NCBI RefSeq assembly: GCF_014270105.1
Contig: NZ_JACNMF010000007.1
Coordinates: forward strand, 1 to 64,000
Source: Hyunsoonleella aquatilis
GTDB lineage: Bacteria; Bacteroidota; Bacteroidia; Flavobacteriales; Flavobacteriaceae
DNA: 64,000 nucleotides
Reading direction: 5' to 3'
Part shown: positions 59,826-64,000 of the stretch, one piece after another
How the letters are laid out: each line of letters opens with the position of its first letter
Numbering within the stretch: position 1 is the stretch's first letter
Notes under the pieces: model-generated
What the model was told of the DNA's origin: nothing
Databases searched by the model: none
The model's input: the letters and a program-made list of their open reading frames with translations, nothing else
Position numbers and translations under genes: made by a program

Positions 59826-62489
59826 TTAAAACAAGGTAATCTGTCCTTCATCATCAATTTCAAGGTCAGATTCACCTTGCTGGGGCGTTTCGGATGTGTT
59901 ATCGGTAGTCTCTGTGGGAGATTCACTAGAAACCTCCATTTCATCAACTACTTCTAAATCATCTGCATGCACTTCCTCGGGAGCTTCATAGGGCAAAGGC
60001 TCCAATAGATTGATTTGATTGATTTTATCCTTAGTGAGCTGATTCCCCATGGCCGAAATACCCTTAATATCAATAAATTCTTCAAGGTTGACTTCGAGGT
60101 TGTCCTTTCTATCTTTGCCTCTTTCCTTTGCAAAAACGACTTCCGCCATAGGTTTCCAATCCGTAGAAACGATTTCCAATTGCGAATTCGGATGGTCAGA
60201 AATAAACAGTTCCTCTTTTCCTTCATTTTCAATTAAAAAACGTTTGACGTAATACAGTTCTTTTTCACCATTGAAATATATAGCCGAAATGGGCTTTTTA
60301 GGCACCCATTTTTCAAGTACTATCATATCACTACCAAAATGCATAGTAACCTCCGGTGTAACGGTTTTCGCAACTCCTGACTGATTAATAATCAGCAACT
60401 TATCCTCGCCTCTAAATTCACCTATTAACTCTCCTCTTCCGTCTACATTTAAACGTTGCACCGTATCGTCAAACCATATTTTTCGTGGTTTTAAAGTGGA
60501 GACGCCTTTCTCTTTAAGCTCCACACGTTTCACTGGATATTTGGTGACCAAATTTCCTTTGGAAGCACGTCCCTTAATCAGAATATCTGCGAAATCAATA
60601 TCCCATTTTAGTTTTTTGATGCTTCCGGCCTGCCTTAAATTTATAGTAACCACTTCGGCCTCACCATTGGGGTTAGCTGAAAAATATAATACCAAAGAAC
60701 CTTTATTCCCATTGGCCAAATCATAATCCCTGTCCCTGGTGATACTGGTCACTGCGAAACGCTTGATATACGATGGCCCTTTCCTCCCATCGCGATAAAT
60801 CATATTGTAGATGGTGCGCTTGTCTTTCTTTTTGAATACAGCTACATGAATGATGTCCTTGCCTACAAAGGTTTTGGAATCCACTTTGGTCACCATCATT
60901 TTACCTTCTTTGGTGAAAACAATAATATCATCAATGTCACTGCAATCGCCCACATACTCATCCCTTCTCAAAGATGTCCCCACAAAACCTTCCTCCCTAT
61001 TCACGTAAAGCTTTGTATTACGAATCACTACTTTGGTGGCGTCCACATCATCGAATATCTTAATTTCAGTTTTGCGTTCCCGCCCCTCGCCATAATCTTT
61101 TTTCAGCCTTTGAAAATAGGCAATGGTATACTCAATTAAATGTTCCAAATGGTGCTTTACCTCCGCAATTTGCTCTTCAAGCGCGTCAATTTTCTGCTGT
61201 GCCTTATCAATATCAAACTTAGATATACGCTTGATACGAATTTCGGTTAGGCGCACAATATCGTCTTCGGTAACGGCTCGTTTTAAATGCTTAATATGTG
61301 GTTGCAACCCTTTATCAATAGCCGAAATAACACCTTCCCAAGTTTCTTCCTCTTCAATATCGCGATAAATTCGGTTTTCAATAAAAATACGCTCCAGTGA
61401 AGCAAAGTGCCACTGTTCTTCAAACTCCCCGAGTTTGATTTCCAATTCCTGTTTTAGTAGCTGAACGGTGTTATCCGTAGAACGGCGCAACATTTCTGAA
61501 ACTCCAATAAATAATGGTTTATTCTCCTCAATGACGCAACCTAGAGGCGAGATGGAAGACTCGCAACTTGAAAAAGCATACAAGGCATCTATGGTTTTAT
61601 CAGGTGATAAGCCCGATGGCAGGTGCACTAAAATTTCAACCTCGGCGGCAGTATTGTCCTCAATTTTCTTAATCTTTATTTTTCCCTTATCGTTCGCTTT
61701 TAAAATGGAATCGATTAATGAAGAAGTGGTAGTACCAAAGGGCAATTCGGTGATAACCAAAGTATTTTTATCCAGTTGGGAAATTTTAGCACGGACACGT
61801 ACTTTTCCACCTCGATTCCCATCATTGTAATTTGAGAAGTCGGCAATACCCCCAGTTGGGAAATCCGGTAAAATAGTAAAACGTTTGCCTTGCAGATGCT
61901 TTATGGAAGCATCAATAAGTTCAATAAAATTGTGCGGTAATATTTTTGTAGACAACCCAACGGCAATACCCTCACCCCCTTGTGCCAAAAGCAAAGGAAA
62001 CATTACAGGGAGATTTATGGGCTCTTTCCGACGGCCGTCGTAACTCGCTTGCCATTCGGTAATTTTCGGATTGTAAACTACGTCTAATGCAAACTTTGAA
62101 AGTCGTGCCTCAATATACCTGGACGCCGCCGCACTATCACCAGTTAAAATATTTCCCCAGTTTCCTTGGGTATCAATCAGAAGGTCCTTTTGCCCAATCT
62201 GGACCATGGCATCGGCAATACTTGCATCACCATGCGGGTGGTACTGCATGGTATGGCCCACTATGTTTGCTACCTTGTTATAACGCCCATCATCCAAATC
62301 CTTCATGGAATGCATGATACGCCGTTGCACAGGCTTAAATCCATCCTCAATGGCCGGTACTGCACGCTCCAAAATAACGTACGAGGCATAATCTAAAAAC
62401 CAGTCCTTGTACATCCCCGTTACACGGGTAATGGTTTCTTGGGGCTCTTCGTTATGTTCGTTTGTTAAATCGTCACCTTCTTCAATCAT
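59826..62489 (-). CDS. parC: DNA topoisomerase IV subunit A
   Basis: The product has 887 residues. The N-terminal breakage-reunion domain has YASYVILERAVPAIEDGFKPVQRRI and the quinolone-region helix HPHGDASIADAMVQ (84-97). Catalytic Tyr125 is in AAASRYIEARLS. LPVMFPLLLAQGGEGIAVGLSTKILPHN and FPTGGIADFSNYN follow. A long coiled coil (residues about 430-460) leads to a C-terminal beta-propeller-like region and an acidic tail (TTDNTSETPQQGESDLEIDDEG). With ParE it decatenates daughter chromosomes. ParE is upstream on the same strand, separated by a 43-codon ORF that ends 9 bp before parC. The acidic C-terminal extension is longer than in E. coli. Confidence 0.95.
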   Translation of the reverse strand: MIEEGDDLTNEHNEEPQETITRVTGMYKDWFLDYASYVILERAVPAIEDGFKPVQRRIMHSMKDLDDGRYNKVANIVGHTMQYHPHGDASIADAMVQIGQKDLLIDTQGNWGNILTGDSAAASRYIEARLSKFALDVVYNPKITEWQASYDGRRKEPINLPVMFPLLLAQGGEGIAVGLSTKILPHNFIELIDASIKHLQGKRFTILPDFPTGGIADFSNYNDGNRGGKVRVRAKISQLDKNTLVITELPFGTTTSSLIDSILKANDKGKIKIKKIEDNTAAEVEILVHLPSGLSPDKTIDALYAFSSCESSISPLGCVIEENKPLFIGVSEMLRRSTDNTVQLLKQELEIKLGEFEEQWHFASLERIFIENRIYRDIEEEETWEGVISAIDKGLQPHIKHLKRAVTEDDIVRLTEIRIKRISKFDIDKAQQKIDALEEQIAEVKHHLEHLIEYTIAYFQRLKKDYGEGRERKTEIKIFDDVDATKVVIRNTKLYVNREEGFVGTSLRRDEYVGDCSDIDDIIVFTKEGKMMVTKVDSKTFVGKDIIHVAVFKKKDKRTIYNMIYRDGRKGPSYIKRFAVTSITRDRDYDLANGNKGSLVLYFSANPNGEAEVVTINLRQAGSIKKLKWDIDFADILIKGRASKGNLVTKYPVKRVELKEKGVSTLKPRKIWFDDTVQRLNVDGRGELIGEFRGEDKLLIINQSGVAKTVTPEVTMHFGSDMIVLEKWVPKKPISAIYFNGEKELYYVKRFLIENEGKEELFISDHPNSQLEIVSTDWKPMAEVVFAKERGKDRKDNLEVNLEEFIDIKGISAMGNQLTKDKINQINLLEPLPYEAPEEVHADDLEVVDEMEVSSESPTETTDNTSETPQQGESDLEIDDEGQITLF

Positions 62490-62498
62490 CCAGCAATT

Positions 62499-62630
62499 TT
62501 ATTTTTTTGGTCTTCCGTTAAGCTTTACTTTGCCTTTTCTTTGTAATCTATGCACTTGTTCGCTTGTGGTATGGATATAAAGGTGTGCATACGATCGCTT
62601 TCCATACTCTTTTTCCTTGGAATATAACAT
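62499..62630 (-). CDS. small basic protein ORF between parE and parC
   Basis: The frame has 43 codons from ATG 62630 to TAA 62499. It starts LYSKEKEYGKRSYAHLYIHT, then TSEQVHRLQRKGKVKLNGRPKK, strongly basic with one amphipathic stretch. It sits 99 bp after the parE stop and 9 bp before the parC start, in the same orientation, so it would be translated within the parE-parC transcript. Codon choice looks like the flanking genes. No domain is recognised; nucleic-acid or topoisomerase binding is a guess. It is too short to be certain. Confidence 0.5.
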   Translation of the reverse strand: MLYSKEKEYGKRSYAHLYIHTTSEQVHRLQRKGKVKLNGRPKK

Positions 62631-62729
62631 CTTATTTTAGTTTGATTTTTAATACATAAAATTAATAATCAAACCCATTAAAAGCAAATATTTCCATAGG
62701 TAGTTGAGCCATAAATTATTAATATTCTC

Positions 62730-64000
62730 TTACTCAACCACATCCAATACCACCTTCAAATTATCAATAATAAATTCCTGTCTAGATGGTGTGTTTTTAC
62801 CCATATAAAAGGCCAACAATTCATCAATAGACATGTTATCATCCAACATCACAGGGTCGAGTCGTATATCCTCTCCAATAAAATACTTAAATTCATCAGG
62901 AGATATTTCGCCCAACCCCTTAAACCGAGTAATCTCAGGTTTTGGTTTTAATTTTTCTATAGCATTAATGCGCTCTTCTTCCGAATAGCAATAAATGGTT
63001 TCCTTTTTATTCCGAACCCTGAATAATGGGGTTTGTAAAATATACAAATGTCCTTCTTTAATGACCTCGGGGAAAAATTGCAAAAAGAAGGTTATCAATA
63101 ACAACCGGATGTGCATCCCATCCACATCGGCATCGGTAGCAATCACGACGTTATTGTATCTCAAATCCTCAAGCGACTCTTCAATATTTAATGCGGCCTG
63201 CAATAAATTGAACTCCTCGTTTTCATAAACGATTTTTTTGCTCAAGCCGTAACAGTTGAGTGGTTTTCCTTTTAAGCTGAATACTGCCTGCGTGTTCACG
63301 TCTCTGGACTTGGTGATACTTCCCGAAGCCGAATCCCCCTCAGTAATAAACAAAGTCGTTTCAAGGTTTCTTTCGTTTTTGGTATCCCCAAAATGCACAC
63401 GACAATCCCTTAATTTTTTATTGTGAAGACTGGCCTTTTTAGCTCGGTCCCTAGCCAATTTTCGAATGCCGGAAAGTTCCTTTCGTTCACGTTCGGCCTG
63501 AAGAATTTTGCGTTGGATTTTCTCGGCCGTATCTGGATTTTTATGAAGGTAATTATCGAGATTAGTCTTTACAAAATCATTGATATAAGTTCTAACGGTT
63601 GGATAATCCCCACCCATATCGGTAGAGCCCAGTTTGGTTTTGGTCTGGCTTTCAAAAACAGGTTCCATCACCTTAATGGCGATGGCGCTCACTACCGATT
63701 TTCTAACGTCCGAGGCATCATAATTCTTTCCATAAAACTCTCTAATGGTCTTGACCAAAGCTTCCCGAAAGGCGTTTAAATGCGTCCCTCCCTGTGTGGT
63801 ATTTTGGCCGTTTACAAAACTGTGGTATTCCTCGCTATATTGGGTTTTACTGTGCGTCAGGGCTACTTCGATATCATTGCCCCGTAAATGAATGATAGGA
63901 TACAGCAAATCGGATTCGTTGATATTCTCGGACAACAAATCCTTCAATCCATTTTCGCTATAATATTTTTCACCGTTGAACACTATGGTCAATCCCGGAT
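62730..64000 (-). CDS. parE: DNA topoisomerase IV subunit B, C-terminal part (runs off the window)
   Basis: About 423 residues are visible; the frame stays open to the right edge, so the N-terminal ATPase domain lies outside. The transducer domain includes [21 protein letters not shown]. The Toprim domain has the catalytic Glu in [13 protein letters not shown] and the metal-binding Asp pair in [22 protein letters not shown]. The GKPLNCYG block and the C-terminal [22 protein letters not shown] and [15 protein letters not shown] are typical ParE/GyrB endings. Pairing with the downstream parC indicates topoisomerase IV rather than gyrase. Confidence 0.95.
   Translation of the reverse strand, partial: PGLTIVFNGEKYYSENGLKDLLSENINESDLLYPIIHLRGNDIEVALTHSKTQYSEEYHSFVNGQNTTQGGTHLNAFREALVKTIREFYGKNYDASDVRKSVVSAIAIKVMEPVFESQTKTKLGSTDMGGDYPTVRTYINDFVKTNLDNYLHKNPDTAEKIQRKILQAERERKELSGIRKLARDRAKKASLHNKKLRDCRVHFGDTKNERNLETTLFITEGDSASGSITKSRDVNTQAVFSLKGKPLNCYGLSKKIVYENEEFNLLQAALNIEESLEDLRYNNVVIATDADVDGMHIRLLLITFFLQFFPEVIKEGHLYILQTPLFRVRNKKETIYCYSEEERINAIEKLKPKPEITRFKGLGEISPDEFKYFIGEDIRLDPVMLDDNMSIDELLAFYMGKNTPSRQEFIIDNLKVVLDVVE

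Overview
The window reads as chromosomal DNA of a marine-type member of the Flavobacteriaceae (Bacteroidota). Evidence: a TonB receptor with a carboxypeptidase-like N-terminal domain paired with a DUF4249 lipoprotein, DUF3857 and DUF1015 proteins, LytS/LytTR signalling, a family-typical parE/parC arrangement, TAnnTTTG-type promoter boxes, and mostly absent Shine-Dalgarno sequences. No rRNA, tRNA, CRISPR array or transposase was seen.

Region 1 (1-5.9 kb) differs from the rest. It is AT-rich and carries unrelated genes, all on the + strand: a secreted Cys-rich protein, a prenyltransferase-like protein, an esterase, a small monooxygenase, an AraC regulator, a ParD/ParE toxin-antitoxin pair and a lipoprotein. 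They are separated by five or six imperfect palindromes of about 60-170 bp. The first bases after one palindrome are complementary to the left end of the next palindrome, as expected for integron-type cassettes, but no integrase is in view. This is the most unusual part of the window.

Region 2 (6-19.5 kb, - strand) is a nitrogen and molybdoenzyme block: [2Fe-2S] and molybdopterin subunits of a xanthine-dehydrogenase-like enzyme, XdhC, a MobA-like cytidylyltransferase, a YdeP-type molybdopterin oxidoreductase, nirB, nirD, DUF4202, a NarX/PilJ-type sensor kinase and a RidA-like protein. The genes suggest nitrite assimilation beside MCD-cofactor maturation. No nitrate reductase, nitrate transporter or partner response regulator is present.

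Region 3 (19.7-34.5 kb) holds housekeeping and sensory genes: SLC13 transporter, adenine deaminase, tilS, a protein with a sigma-like HTH, pabB, aldose epimerase, DEAD-box helicase, a beta-lactamase-fold hydrolase with an ExbB/MotA-like protein, a LytS/LytTR pair, and an ECF sigma / small protein / MscS operon.

Region 4 (34.7-42.9 kb) holds a TPR lipoprotein split by one extra C in a C run, DUF4249 with its TonB receptor, a VWA protein with a membrane partner, and a DUF922 protein.

Region 5 (43-64 kb) is mainly housekeeping: lpd, dodecin, smpB, pcm, an oxidoreductase, 3-hydroxybutyryl-CoA dehydrogenase, DUF1015, YggS, an exonuclease/GIY-YIG protein, a DUF3857 protein, a K+ channel with a zinc ribbon, miaA, argE, an EEP-family protein, parC, a 43-residue ORF and the C-terminal part of parE, which runs off the right edge. 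The exonuclease and miaA genes lack ATG/GTG/TTG starts ahead of their essential motifs; the best candidates are ATT and ATC.
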